Assembly: GCF_001949145.1 (NCBI RefSeq)
Contig: NW_019091676.1
Span: 114,978 to 178,977, forward strand
DNA from: Acanthaster planci
Taxonomy: Eukaryota > Echinodermata > Asteroidea > Valvatida > Acanthasteridae
Direction: 5' to 3'
Length of the DNA: 64,000 nt
Below, piece by piece: positions 49,489 through 59,949 of the stretch. How positions within the stretch are numbered: the stretch's first letter is position 1; each line of letters begins with the position of its first letter. The position numbers were made by a program, and so were the translations under genes. Below the pieces are notes generated by a model that made no database searches, had not been told where the DNA came from, and saw only the letters and a list, made by a program, of their open reading frames with translations.

Positions 49489-49927
49489 TAGCGCCCTCTG
49501 TTGAAAAACTCAGCAGCGCCCTCTATTGATCATTAAACGCGAGAAGTATTTGCAATCAATAGCGGGCGCTAGAGTAAGAAAGAAGCCCAAGTTTGAAATT
49601 AATAGAGGGCGCTATTTGATGGGAGGAAGACAGCTGTCAAGAAATTGTCACCTCAGATCACAGGGCGTTATTTATTTAGGCGAGGGCGCCTTCTACCCAA
49701 TTGTTCGCACTTGATAATCAAAACAATAAAGTCCTTGCGAAAAATTTGGTAGAGGGCACTCTCGCTTTTTTAATGGGGCAATCCGCGCTTGAGGTTGTTT
49801 AAAAGTGAATGTCTATTAGTGACGTCATGTAGGTAGAGGGCGCTGTTATTTTCATCAACGGGGGCGCTAAATATTGGTTTTTTTTGTCAGTAGAGGGCGC
49901 TGTTACTTTTTTCAACAGAGGGCGCTA
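49489..49927. mobile_element. AGAGGGCGCT-rich element bounded by 19-bp inverted repeats
   Basis: TAGCGCCCTCTGTTGAAAA at 49489-49507 is the exact reverse complement of 49909-49927. Between them at least eight full or near copies of AGAGGGCGCT occur on both strands (near 49491, 49514, 49564, 49604, 49752, 49834, 49861, 49893 and 49918). An internal duplication of about 60 bp repeats the phrase TAGAGGGCGCTGTTA ... CAACRGRGGGCGCTAAATATT. It could be a MITE family member or a regulatory cluster. It has no open frame. Confidence 0.7.
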
Positions 49928-52900
49928 AATATTGATGAGAAAACGCACTGGCGCGAGAGACAACACGGGGCTGTGACATGATCACCGCGATCTTGGGAAT
50001 TTAAGCTGAAAAGGTAAAGTTTAACGGCTGGTAAACGGCAAGGATGGTTCCTTTGATCGTCCTTCACCACCCTTACACGCTAGGAAAGATGAATCTTAAC
50101 GTAATGTTTGTCGCGCACATATTTTAAACAGGAAGGAGTATAGGAAGTAATGTGATTCTACCTCCACGTACAAACTAAGGCCTACGGTCGCACTCACACT
50201 GTCAACACGTCACAGTGTGGTCACAGGTATGAATGTGAGTCACGGTCACACCACAGGCATAAATGCATACCGTAGACCACCCTAGGCCTGGTGGTCCAGA
50301 TCACATTCAAAACTACATGTAAACATTTCGTGATCTGCACGGCACCCGACTAAAAATCAAAAACTCTGGGCAAATTCACCTCTCGGTTCCCTGGAATTTA
50401 CACACAGCTAAAGAATTCCAGCCTTAAAATTCTATGAAGCCACTTTTCAGTTGTAAAAAAAATATTTACTGAACTATTTTTTTTTGCCTATGTATAGATT
50501 CAAAACAATGCGGTTGAACATTTAACAGTATGTGATGATGTCTGAACAATAATTGACCGAATATGGCTACAGCCAAGTGCCTAACGTGTATGCTTCCATC
50601 TCATGTAGGTATGTTGCCACATTTTGAGATCATGTCATTAAGGCCTAATCATGTAGATTCAAAATCATTTAGGGGGCCTAGGCCTAATTTGATTATCCAT
50701 GTCACCTGTTTGTAGGTGTACATCTTAAAAAGGAAAACAAATTGTTGATGGAGAGTCAGAGGAAGGGAACATTATGTAACTAATTGTAATTGTTTTTTCT
50801 ATTGATCAAACATCTTGGTTGAGGTCTTGGTGCCTGGGGTGGAGATGAGATATTTGTTCTCATCTTATGTTTCACTTGGCTCTAGCATTTCCTAAGAAAA
50901 GCAAAATGCTGCCAGGCAGCAAGTCCCCTTCCTCCCCTGGTGTGACGATGCGATCATTCCTTTTAGAAAAGCCACAAGTCCAAAAATAGAACTGTTTTTG
51001 TATTCAAATAATTTCGTCACTCATGGTTGAAATAAAGCACTCCTGCTGAATACACTCTCTGATAAAACAGAAATGAAATCAAAGATAAGTCGTTTTTGTT
51101 TACAGTGATATGACAAATTGACAAGTGTGAATCATGAATATCTGCTATTTCGCATTGAAATATGTTTCTGGCATTCAACATTTGGCGGAAGAATCTTGAC
51201 TTCTGACACATGAATGGTACATTTTCACAAAAAGATGTGCATTTGCTCGTTTTATTTTTCACCTTTTGATTTTCAAACTTGAAATATGACTGTTCCAACA
51301 GTGCAAACACTGAAGGCAACATGTACATATCTAACCCCAAAATAGACGAAGATGAAAGGTTGAAACTCCTGAAGCAAGACCTGGAGTCATTGAAGGAAGA
51401 ATCTTGGGAATCAAGATGTGACTGAGGTAAGTCTACTGGTCAGTTTACAACCAAATGACCATGCTGGTCAAATCTAAAAGCCATGTAACACTGACCCCTC
51501 AATGGAGTCATTTAATTTCAAAGACTCTATAAATTGTGTGTGTGTTGTTCATTGGACTAAAATGTCATAGTGTATCAGTGACAGTTCTTGTATGTCAAAC
51601 TGTCAACCCTTCCTAACCCATCAAGAAGTCTAGGCAGTTCACTGTTTACAATTTCTAAACATCATAATAACAACAAACAGCAAAAAACAATACTAAACAG
51701 CTGCTGGAGTAAATAGATTTCAGTCCCTTCTAAAACTAATGAATACTGTGATCATGACCACATGTAAATGAATTCAAACAAGTGCAAAGAGTATTTGACA
51801 TTCAATTTGAGTACATATGAACTTAAGTAAGGCGCTGCAGTTTTTTGTTTAAATTTGACCTGTTGGTTGTTCAATTTTAATTGTTCTTGTTTTCACATTG
51901 TATGTATAATAATACACCATTAGGTCAACGTTTCATTTGCTTGTTTTTCCCAAAGCTATCAAGCAGTCTAAGCCAAGCATTTTGTTCACGCTATTTCAAC
52001 ACTAATATAATTTGCAAGCAACAAAAGTCGTACTAAAGAACTCGTGGAGTAAATATGTTAAGTCACTTCTAAAAGTAATGAATATGCATGATACATGTCA
52101 GTGAAGTAAATCAGTCATTCATTGTAACTTGTAAGTAGCCATTTAGATGTATGTCACAAATGTAAGAATGTCACATTTTAAGGATGAAGGGATCTTGAAA
52201 CTGTACTCATCAAAGGTATTAACAAACATACTGTGTGACCAAGAATGCTCCCCTTGGAACAAAGTCTTGAAAATCTTAATAAGCAGTGATATGTTTCAGA
52301 GATAATGAGTAAAGGGCTTCTTGAGTGACATCTGCTAAAACTTTAACGACTAACATCTTGCAATATTAACAAAATATGGCAAGTTGTAACAAAATATCAA
52401 GAAACCTCACTTAAATTAAGTGAACTGTACAAAATTATGCAATTAGTCTGGTATTAAAGCTAGACAAATTTTAAATCTTTGATAGCTTGTACAAATGACG
52501 ATAAGAAATCAAATAAACAGGTTGGATATTGTCTTTCATCTTTAACAAACAGCTTGATGAGTTAACCAAAGTTGGGTTCACATGTTCTTTCAATATGATG
52601 ACTTTGCAAAAGGATTTTGCAAGACTTACCAAGATAGAACTCAGTTGGTATATTTGCAAGCAGCAAGCTTCTTGCCCCTTGGAAAGTTTTGCACAGTAAT
52701 GTGGCATTGGTGCCCTGTACAGTTAGCATGCGGCCAGTGGCAGAGAATTTGTCAGGATTGATTATGTTTAAGGAGGTTGCTAGCAACAATGCCAAGTGAG
52801 TTGAGGTAAAGCAAACAAGCAAACGTACAAAAGAAGGTCAACATTTCTAAGAATACCCCCTCAAGAAATATGGTTAAATTGAGGAAAGTGGAAATAGATT

Positions 52901-53316
52901 AATGTATTAGAGCAGGTGAACCCAATCAGTACAAATGGTCTGCATCAAAATGCTATGAATTAAAAAAAATCATTTTGAGCAGGGCAAGTGTTTTTTTTCC
53001 AATCTTTGGCATTCATAGAGCTTTCTCTCTTTGTGGTGTCTTGCATTTGCTGTCAGAAGATTTGAAATTGCCATCTCTCATGAATCAATCCTTGGGACTG
53101 CTTTACCGATTTTAGGCATATACAAAATGATAGTTTGGGTGTTGAGTAGTTTGAGTCATGAGTATGAAACTGTTTTGGTACAGGGGAGTTGTGAGCTTCA
53201 ACAGTGCAAGAATTGTCTCTCAAGTGGAAAGGCAATGGTGATCAAATGCTTGGTTGTTTTCAAGTGGGATTCCAAAAATGTTTGGCATGAAGGTTGATTG
53301 GTGGAGCAGAGACCAG
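49928..53316. other. spacer with duplicated-module flank, no clear gene
   Basis: From about 51.1 kb the sequence is related to 58.6-58.9 kb and 63.65-63.8 kb (shared GACAAGTTTGAATCAT phrase and what follows). Within it, 51605-51735 and 51955-52090 resemble each other, as a local duplication about 350 bp apart. A GC-richer, promoter-like segment lies at 49940-50020. No protein domain was found. Confidence 0.5.
51321..51425 (+). CDS. 34-codon small ORF shared in part with the next module (hypothetical)
   Basis: ATG to TGA encodes a charged peptide containing LKQDLESLKEESWESRCD. A related phrase (LKQDVETLEE, then stop) occurs at 58856-58891 in the next copy of the module. In this copy the stop is followed immediately by GGTAAGT, a donor-like sequence, so it may be the end of a transcribed exon. 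It may equally be a relic retained by duplication. Confidence 0.25.
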   Translation: MYISNPKIDEDERLKLLKQDLESLKEESWESRCD

Positions 53317-53351
53317 ACTGTCTCATCAACAGTTTCTGTTGATGAGACAGT
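53317..53351 (-). promoter_or_regulatory. perfect 16-bp stem-loop in the 3' region of TRIM gene A
   Basis: ACTGTCTCATCAACAG and its exact reverse complement are separated by three bases. The hairpin begins about 46 nt after the stop codon of the minus-strand TRIM gene, so it would lie in the 3' UTR. The duplicated gene downstream lacks it. Confidence 0.8.
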
Positions 53352-53397
53352 TGATGATGATGAAGGAGATCGCTAGTCAGTGCCATGCTGGATGACA

Positions 53398-56300
53398 TCA
53401 CACCTTGTGGTACATCTTGATGGAGAATCTGTCTGCCACTGCCAGCTGCCCGTCTGATGTGAATGTGATTCCATATGGGGAGTCCAGACCTTGAGCCAGG
53501 CAAGCAAGAAAAACGCCATCCAGGTCATAGTGGTGAATGTGACCAGTGCCAGGCCTACTGCACACAGCAATGTATATGCCTGACTTGTCACAGCTGACAC
53601 CAGAGCAGACCCTTACGGACTGCCCATCGATGGTTGGTTTGATGGTAGCCAGTGTTGTACCATTGCTAGCAGTGACAACCACCTTCTGTCTGTCAACACT
53701 GCTGACGATAACCCTATCAGTGCAGTGATCGACAGCCAGGAAGTGAGGTGGAGTCAGGACTGGTATGGCGTGCAGTAAAATCTTACCATCAGTGGGTCTA
53801 TGCTCCGTCCACACCATCCTCTCGACATCACCCACTAGGATGGTGCCGTCCTTCCTGACTGCTACACTCTGGAGGTCCACTTCCGTCTTGTCTACCTCAC
53901 TCTGTGGCACTGTGGGGAACTGGAGGGCCAGCTTGTTCTTCTTATCGAACACCTTGACATACTTGGTGCCATCTACAACCACCAACTGATTGTCATGATT
54001 GTGGATGGCGGCGATGTCCACTGGAACTGAAGATAAAGAAGAATAACGAGTCCATGTACATTACACTGGTAGCCTTTATTTTAAGAACATATCTACTAAT
54101 GCACTTTCACCGGTGTCAGTATGCCCATGATACATGTAAATGAATATGTTTTGCTCAAAACCACCAGCCAGTGGAAAGCTGGACATACATGGACCTGGTT
54201 TAGAAAGAAAGAAAGAATGTTATAACCATTATACAGGTTGTCACAGAATGTTGCAACCCAGTGCAGCTAAAAACAATGAAATTTTTTTGCCATAAAAACT
54301 ACTCAGACCAGTTTATTTTTGTAACACAACTGTGCCATACTGCCAGGTTTCTTGAATATTTTTGCATTGTGAGAATTGCACTGACCAAATAACACTGATT
54401 GCATAACAGCTGACATTTTTGCAGTTCAAGCAAAGTGAAAAAAAAATGCCCAAAATTTGCTTCTCAATTGCTTAAAAACATCTCAGGTTTGGCGCGATAC
54501 AGATTTTGAGTGTAATAGTTCTACTTTTGAAAATTATAAAACTAGGTAAATGCATTAATATATTTTATTTATTGAATTCAGAATATTTTTGTTTACTTGA
54601 TACCAGGCACATTTTATGCAGTGTGAAAGACAACAGTAGTGGGATGAACATAAAACGTTTTTCAAGAGTACATATCGCTCAGTGGTGTCCATCTTAAAAT
54701 TGAAATTATGTATTCAGTGTAGGATGTTCTGGTAAATGAATATTAGTTTAGAGAAAACTTTGGAGAATGCACTGTAATTTCATATGATTATATTGGAAAA
54801 TTTTTACTTGATTGGTGCAGAACAAAAGGAAAGATCAATTGAATGTAATTCACCATTTTTGGCGAGCTGTGAAGCAAATGCAAGCCTATGTTATACCGAT
54901 TTCCGTCTTTTGTCCATCCGTCTGTTGCCTCCGTCAGTCTGTCCGTCTGTGGGGCCGACCCGCCGGACATCCCCAAATGTTAAAGTTTTTCCTTGCAGGT
55001 GTTAAAATGTGCCATTGAGTGATTGTTGCTTCCTCTTGGAATTCCATCAGTATTTAAAAAGTCTCATCTGGCATTAATGCTTGGAAACTTATGAATTTAA
55101 TGAAAAAAAAAATGAAATTTGAATGTTAACGTTTTGAGTTGTGTTGTGTACTTACCCTGTAGTACATACAGTACATATGTACTAAGCACTCCTCTAATGT
55201 ATAGGTAGATATACATGTATGTATGGACAGTGCCTAGACACATACAAATGTGCATGTACAGTATATGGGAAAAATGTCAGGGATTGGGGGGACTCCAAGT
55301 GACAGATTAGGATGTTTGTTGGGGGAGGGGTACCTCAGTGTAAGAGGAGGATTATTTGGACAAGGTACATACATATGTCGAAACACCCCGGTCTCCTCCT
55401 TTACCTATCCTACTACCCCTCCCCCGCCTCATTCTCTACCTATCCTACTACCCCTCCCCCTTTCTCAACCTCTACCCATCCTACTACCCCTCCCCGCGGA
55501 GTAGGAAATGAATAGAATGGTGGGGAGGGGGCGGAATAGGAGATGGATAGGATGATGGGGTAGACGCAGTTGCTTTTTAAGAAACTTACATGAATAGAGG
55601 GGGATGAGTTTCTTGTATTTTCCCTCGTTGCTGCGGATCATCACTCGCTGGTTACGAACATCTGCCACTGCAATTTCACCAGGTTGAGGAGCAGCAATGC
55701 CCCGAGCAAAATCAAACTCTCCTTGACAACTTCCCTTTTTGCCAAACTCACGACACAACTCCCACTTGCCTCCTCCTAGCTTACCCAGAGAGATGGCGCC
55801 CATCCACTGACCTGGAGTGAAGCTCAAATGCGAAAGCTTAGGATCAATCTTGGGAGGATTTTGACTCTTCAGCGATTTCAAGTCTTTACTGATGATAGGA
55901 TAGAGGGACAGAAACTCACTGTCTGACATGGTATCAGTGACATCTTTGGCTGTTGTCACTGATTGTTGTTTTCCTTGTAGCATCATGTTTACTGTTTTCT
56001 GATGCTCGTCAAACATTCTGTTGTAATGCTGCTGAATTTGATCGATCTCATCAATTAACTTGTTCTCTTGAGTTGTTATCTCAGCTCTCATTTTAGCCGC
56101 TCTGTCCTGCACAGCTTTCTTAGTCTTTGTGACGTTCCTTCCAAATTCCCGCTGAGCTTGAGATGAAGCAGCCAAAGATTGTTCCAGTCCTTTTATTTCT
56201 TTGTGGAAATCTGAAAACTTGTCTATCAGTGAATGTTTGTATTTGAGAGAAGCCTCTCCAATGTCAATGTAGTGATGTTGTGGTTTACAGTGGTCTAACA

Positions 56301-56670
56301 CTGCACAGCTACTGCAAATCAATTTTTGACAAGTCTCACAGTAGAACCGTTTCATTTCTCCCTGGTGTTTTTGGCATTTGTTCTTCTCTTCTGACCGTGC
56401 CAACTTTTCCTGTTCGGAGATCTCTGCAATGATTCCCATCAACGGAAAATTGGTTTTCAGGCCTTGGATACGTGCATCTGGCAAAACCGTTTCCTGCCGA
56501 CACACAGGGCAAGGAATTTTTCGAGCATGCTTGTATCTGCTGGTGTAGTAATCCTCCAGACATGCCTGGCAAAAGCTGTGCACACAGTCTAGGATCTTTG
56601 GCTGTTTGTATCTGTCTTGACAAATATCACAAGTGAAGTGCTGACCGATCTTGTCGAAAGCTTGTGCCAT
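53398..56670 (-). CDS. TRIM-type E3 ubiquitin ligase with NHL-like C-terminus (gene A, intact)
   Basis: Two exons (55590-56670 and 53398-54026) encode 569 aa. The RING (C3HC4) ligands are C14, C17, C29, H31, C34, C37, C54 and C57. A single B-box2 follows (C99, H102, C111, C114, C119, C122, then the DHCKPQHH histidines), then a coiled coil (about 140-255) and a beta-propeller-like region with NHL-type strands (for example GEIAVADVRNQRVMI, KYVKVFDKKNKL, GIYIAVCSRPGTGHIHHYDL and SDGQLAVADRFSIKMY). There is no filamin domain, so it is closer in plan to TRIM56-like genes than to TRIM2/3. TRIM-NHL proteins ubiquitinate partners in signalling, innate immunity or RNA control; the target here is unknown. 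The donor splits a codon (TCAT|GTAAGT) and exon 2 resumes after TTCAG. A pyrimidine-rich acceptor-like TTTGTGTGCAG just before the ATG suggests a 5' UTR exon. Confidence 0.93.
54027..55589. other. single intron of TRIM gene A
   Basis: The intron is about 1.56 kb, three times the 0.52 kb of the paralogous intron in gene B. The extra length includes the pyrimidine/purine repeat block at 55401-55562. No other gene is seen. Confidence 0.7.
55401..55562. repeat. pyrimidine-repeat / purine-repeat inverted block beside a splice donor
   Basis: Three copies of a TACCTATCCTACTACCCCTC-type unit (near 55402, 55437 and 55472) are followed by a purine-rich stretch (GGTGGGGAGGGGGCGG, then ATGGATAGGATGATGGGG) complementary to them. 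The plus strand switches from C/T-rich to G/A-rich at about 55497. The block ends about 27 bp from the exon 1 donor, so it could form a hairpin or triplex. Confidence 0.8.
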
Positions 56671-57029
56671 CGTTACCTGCACACAAATGCAATTAGAAGA
56701 GGAAATGCCTTAGTATTATTGAAGATCAAAATTTCACTGCCCCCATACGCTACCCCTACTGGTCCAGAGAAAACTCTAATTCCTTTGCCCTTGATATGTG
56801 TAGTCCACAAATGCCGTCTGGACACTAAACATCACCTACTGACCGCAAACATTTTTCTCACCTCCTGTGAAGTCTAGTGAAAGTCACCTTCAGTCAGTTG
56901 GTTGAAAAAAAAGTGCACAGTGGCGTCTACTCTGCCGCGATGTGCGATCAGTTGCCTGCTCTTGAAGAGGCGAAGCCCAGAGAAATGGCGCTTGGCAAAC
57001 ACAGAAACGTCATCAAGTAACGTGATGTA

Positions 57030-57060
57030 GTTTATAAATAGAGTCTGGGATTTTTGGGGG
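57030..57060 (+). repeat. GTTTATAAATAGA-GGGATTTTTGGGGG repeat, copy 1
   Basis: A TATA-box-like GTTTATAAATAGA is followed by GGGATTTTTGGGGG. Related copies start at 62648, 62907 and 63036, all upstream of a TRIM gene. Its placement relative to the minus-strand TRIM genes is upstream. Confidence 0.6.
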
Positions 57061-57410
57061 TCTACTGTGTACACCAGGTATGCAGGTTCCAGTTATGGGG
57101 GGGTCTCGTTTGTTTGCATTTGTTTACTCTGCACTTGAGTGTTCCTGGTACATCAGATAAGTCCCTAATCATTTAACACACTTCAGCAGATACTCTGTGA
57201 ATAGTTCATGTATGATTATTTCTACTGTGGATTTGTGAGGTGTTCAGTGAATAACTGGTTAGAGTATTTGTATAAATTCATTGATAATATTTACATGTGC
57301 TGCTCTCATTTAGGGTTGTCATGACACTGATGTCAGGATGATGCACCACAGTCTGACGAACATTACCGGTATGTTTTTTCAGATAGGTCTGAAGATAAAT
57401 GTACTGTAGT

Positions 57411-57600
57411 CATTTACAAATTGTCCACCTGCCGTGCTTAGTTGTTGGGAAAGCAAGTGGTCTGTACCATTTCATTTACAAATTGTCCACCTGCCGTGCT
57501 TACATGTAGTTGTTGGGAAAGCAAGTGGTCTGTACCATTTCATTTACAAATTGTCCACCTGCCGTGCTTAGTTGTTGGGAAAGCAAGTGGTCTGTACCAA
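57411..57600. repeat. 62-bp tandem repeat, three copies
   Basis: Copies at 57411-57472, 57473-57540 and 57541-57600 share CATTTACAAATTGTCCACCT and the rest of the unit almost exactly. The middle copy has a 6-bp insertion creating a TACATGTA motif. The third ends two bases short. Confidence 0.95.
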
Positions 57601-57664
57601 AGTTAAGCAGTGTTGACCAAAGATCGTATAGCGCCAAAGGCGCAAGACGGATAACTCTGCCGAA

Positions 57665-57832
57665 AAGATGTAATTACCATGGGCGCCATTTGAGCAAGCG
57701 ATACGCCTGCGCAGATTACAGTAATGCCTGGACGCAGTCTCACCAGGTGCACGTGGCTGTCGCGGCGCCTGCGCCTCTGCATTGTGCAGGCGTATCACTT
57801 GCTCAAATGGCGCCCATGCAATTACAACATTT
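57665..57832. mobile_element. GC-rich fold-back element, ~49-bp arms
   Basis: The arm at 57665-57713 (contains GGGCGCCATTTGAGCAAGCG) pairs with 57783-57832 (contains CACTTGCTCAAATGGCGCCC); I count about 45 of 49 bases complementary. The 69-bp centre is rich in GCGCCTGCGC. It has no coding capacity and resembles a fold-back MITE. Confidence 0.8.
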
Positions 57833-59949
57833 TACGTGTATTCACCGTGAAGTTCGCCATCTTGGGCCCCTTTGCGGTGTTGGTCTTTGGTATTGACTGG
57901 TGGGGATACTGGGATGAGAAACCACGTACCGGTAGTTTTAAGTTGCTGGAATTACTACACTTGTCTAGGGTATCTCTTGTTGATTTAAACGTAGGTAAAA
58001 GTCCCTTATTAGATTGAAAGCCAATGGCCCCAGGGGGTTAGGGTTAAGGAGATGCAAGACTGTAGACCGTCCCGCCAACGCAAAGTCATCATACAAGTCG
58101 ATTCTGTGCGTGTATATGTACTGCCTGTAGGAATGGGTCGTCACGTTGCTGTCTGTGGTCATCTGTCAATTGTATTCTCCACATTGTTTGCACATTGACC
58201 AGGTTAGATTGGCCATCCACAAAGAGACCATTTCAATTGAATCTGTCCACCGTCATCCATGGTTGAATGTTGGAAGGCAAAATGGAGGAGGGATGAGTAC
58301 CAGTGCCCTGACACATGGGAATCATGGAGTTGTGGTTGGTATCCAGTCATTGAGTGGGTGTTCATTTCCTTTGCAGCTAGATGTGGGTACCCTCCCTCCC
58401 CTAGTTGGATATACGCCAGGGTATAATTAAATCCATCCTTAATGAAAAATGATGTGAATCCAAAAGGCAAAGCTATCTTGGCATTGCGATCACCCACTGG
58501 TAGGGGTCAGTTGAAATGAAAAACACTGTTTGGCGACAACACTTGCAAGTATCACCAAAATCCGGTATTATATTTAATAAAACACTGGTTTCTAATTACA
58601 AGGGCAAATTGACAAGTTTGAATCATTCATGTTTATATAGCTACATGTATTTTGCATTGAAATCACACTGATGCTCAGTATTTGGCAAAGATGTTTTCAT
58701 CTTGCTTACATTATCTTTCAACAGAAAGGCAGAATTTCTTCAGTTGTATTTACTGTGTTAAATTCCAAATTGAATTAAGGTTGTTTCATCAAGTCACAAT
58801 TGCTTACACTAAAGACTACATTTGTTACTGCAAACCAGCCAATAATAAAAGAGCGAAACTGAAGCAAGACGTGGAGACACTGGAGGAATAATCTGGAGAA
58901 TCAAATTCTAATAAGCATATTGTCGGGTAAATACATGTAAATTTCAGTCACTTCTAAATCTAATGTGTATGCATGATTCTGTAGAACAATTACATGGTAC
59001 ATAAAAGCAGTCATACAGATTGGTAGAATGTAGAATGTTGCAGTTTATTAAAGGCTGAAGTGGTCTGGAAAGTGACTCACAGCTTATATTCATGAGACAG
59101 TTATACGCAAAATATTGTCAAGAAGGCTGCCTTTAGAGAACAGAGTCCTAAAGGCTGCACAAGCAATCATAGAATGTCTGTAAAGGATGGTGGATTGAAG
59201 GCTTTTTGCATGGCTCACAAGACAAAGCTTAAACGTGTAGCTGCCATAACCATAACAAGCTTGAATATGATATTAATATTTATGGGTTTAATAAAAAAGG
59301 CAAGTTACTGAGATTTCACATCAGTAAACTGTAAAAGTGGACGTACATTGTATGTATTCGGGAATTAAAGCTATGTACGTAAAAGACCAGTCATGACTCT
59401 TGAATGAAGCAGTCAACTTTTTCTCAAATTATATACCCTGTTTCCTTAGCTATGAGACCTTTAAAGAGGTATATGTACATGTAAATCAAGCCAAAAAGCA
59501 TACAAAGGTATATAAACATTTGAGATTGGTTACATTGGTAGGAATGCTGCTTCAAGAAATCTGGTTGAAATGAAGGAATTTGGTAATAGATCCCTAAATT
59601 ACAGCAGATGCATTGTACAAGTACGATTACTTTGTACATGTATCAAAATTATATGAATGAAAAACTCTTTCAGCAGGGCCAGTTTTTTCTCTGATAACAA
59701 ATGGTATTGATAGAGCCTGTCATGGATTTGCCATTAGATCATTCCCTAGGACTGCTTTACCGACTTGAAGGTGTACAAAAATTAAAGTTCAGTTGTAGCA
59801 AATATCATGAATAAACTGATGTGGGAGCTTAGAGCTTTGAAAAGGCAAGAAGGTCTTTCACAAGTTGCTTGGATGTTTTCAAGTGGAATTTCAAAAATAT
59901 TGGAGACGAAGGCTGCTTTGTGTTGTAGTGATGATGATGAAAGAGATTG

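Larger units (their letters stand above)
56671..59949. other. spacer between TRIM genes A and B
   Basis: The spacer holds a TATA-like repeat copy (57030-57060), a three-copy tandem repeat (57411-57600), a fold-back (57665-57832), and from 58.6 kb a copy of the module flank seen at 51.1 kb. The part just downstream of gene B (59.7-59.95 kb) resembles the part downstream of gene A (53.03-53.4 kb), including the GGACTGCTTTACCGA phrase. No gene is recognised; plus-strand frames at 57510-58430 are judged chance. Confidence 0.5.

Noticed and set aside
57510-58430. Several plus-strand open frames of 94-128 codons between the TRIM genes
   Set aside because: They run through the tandem triplication and the GC-rich fold-back, which explain the open reading.
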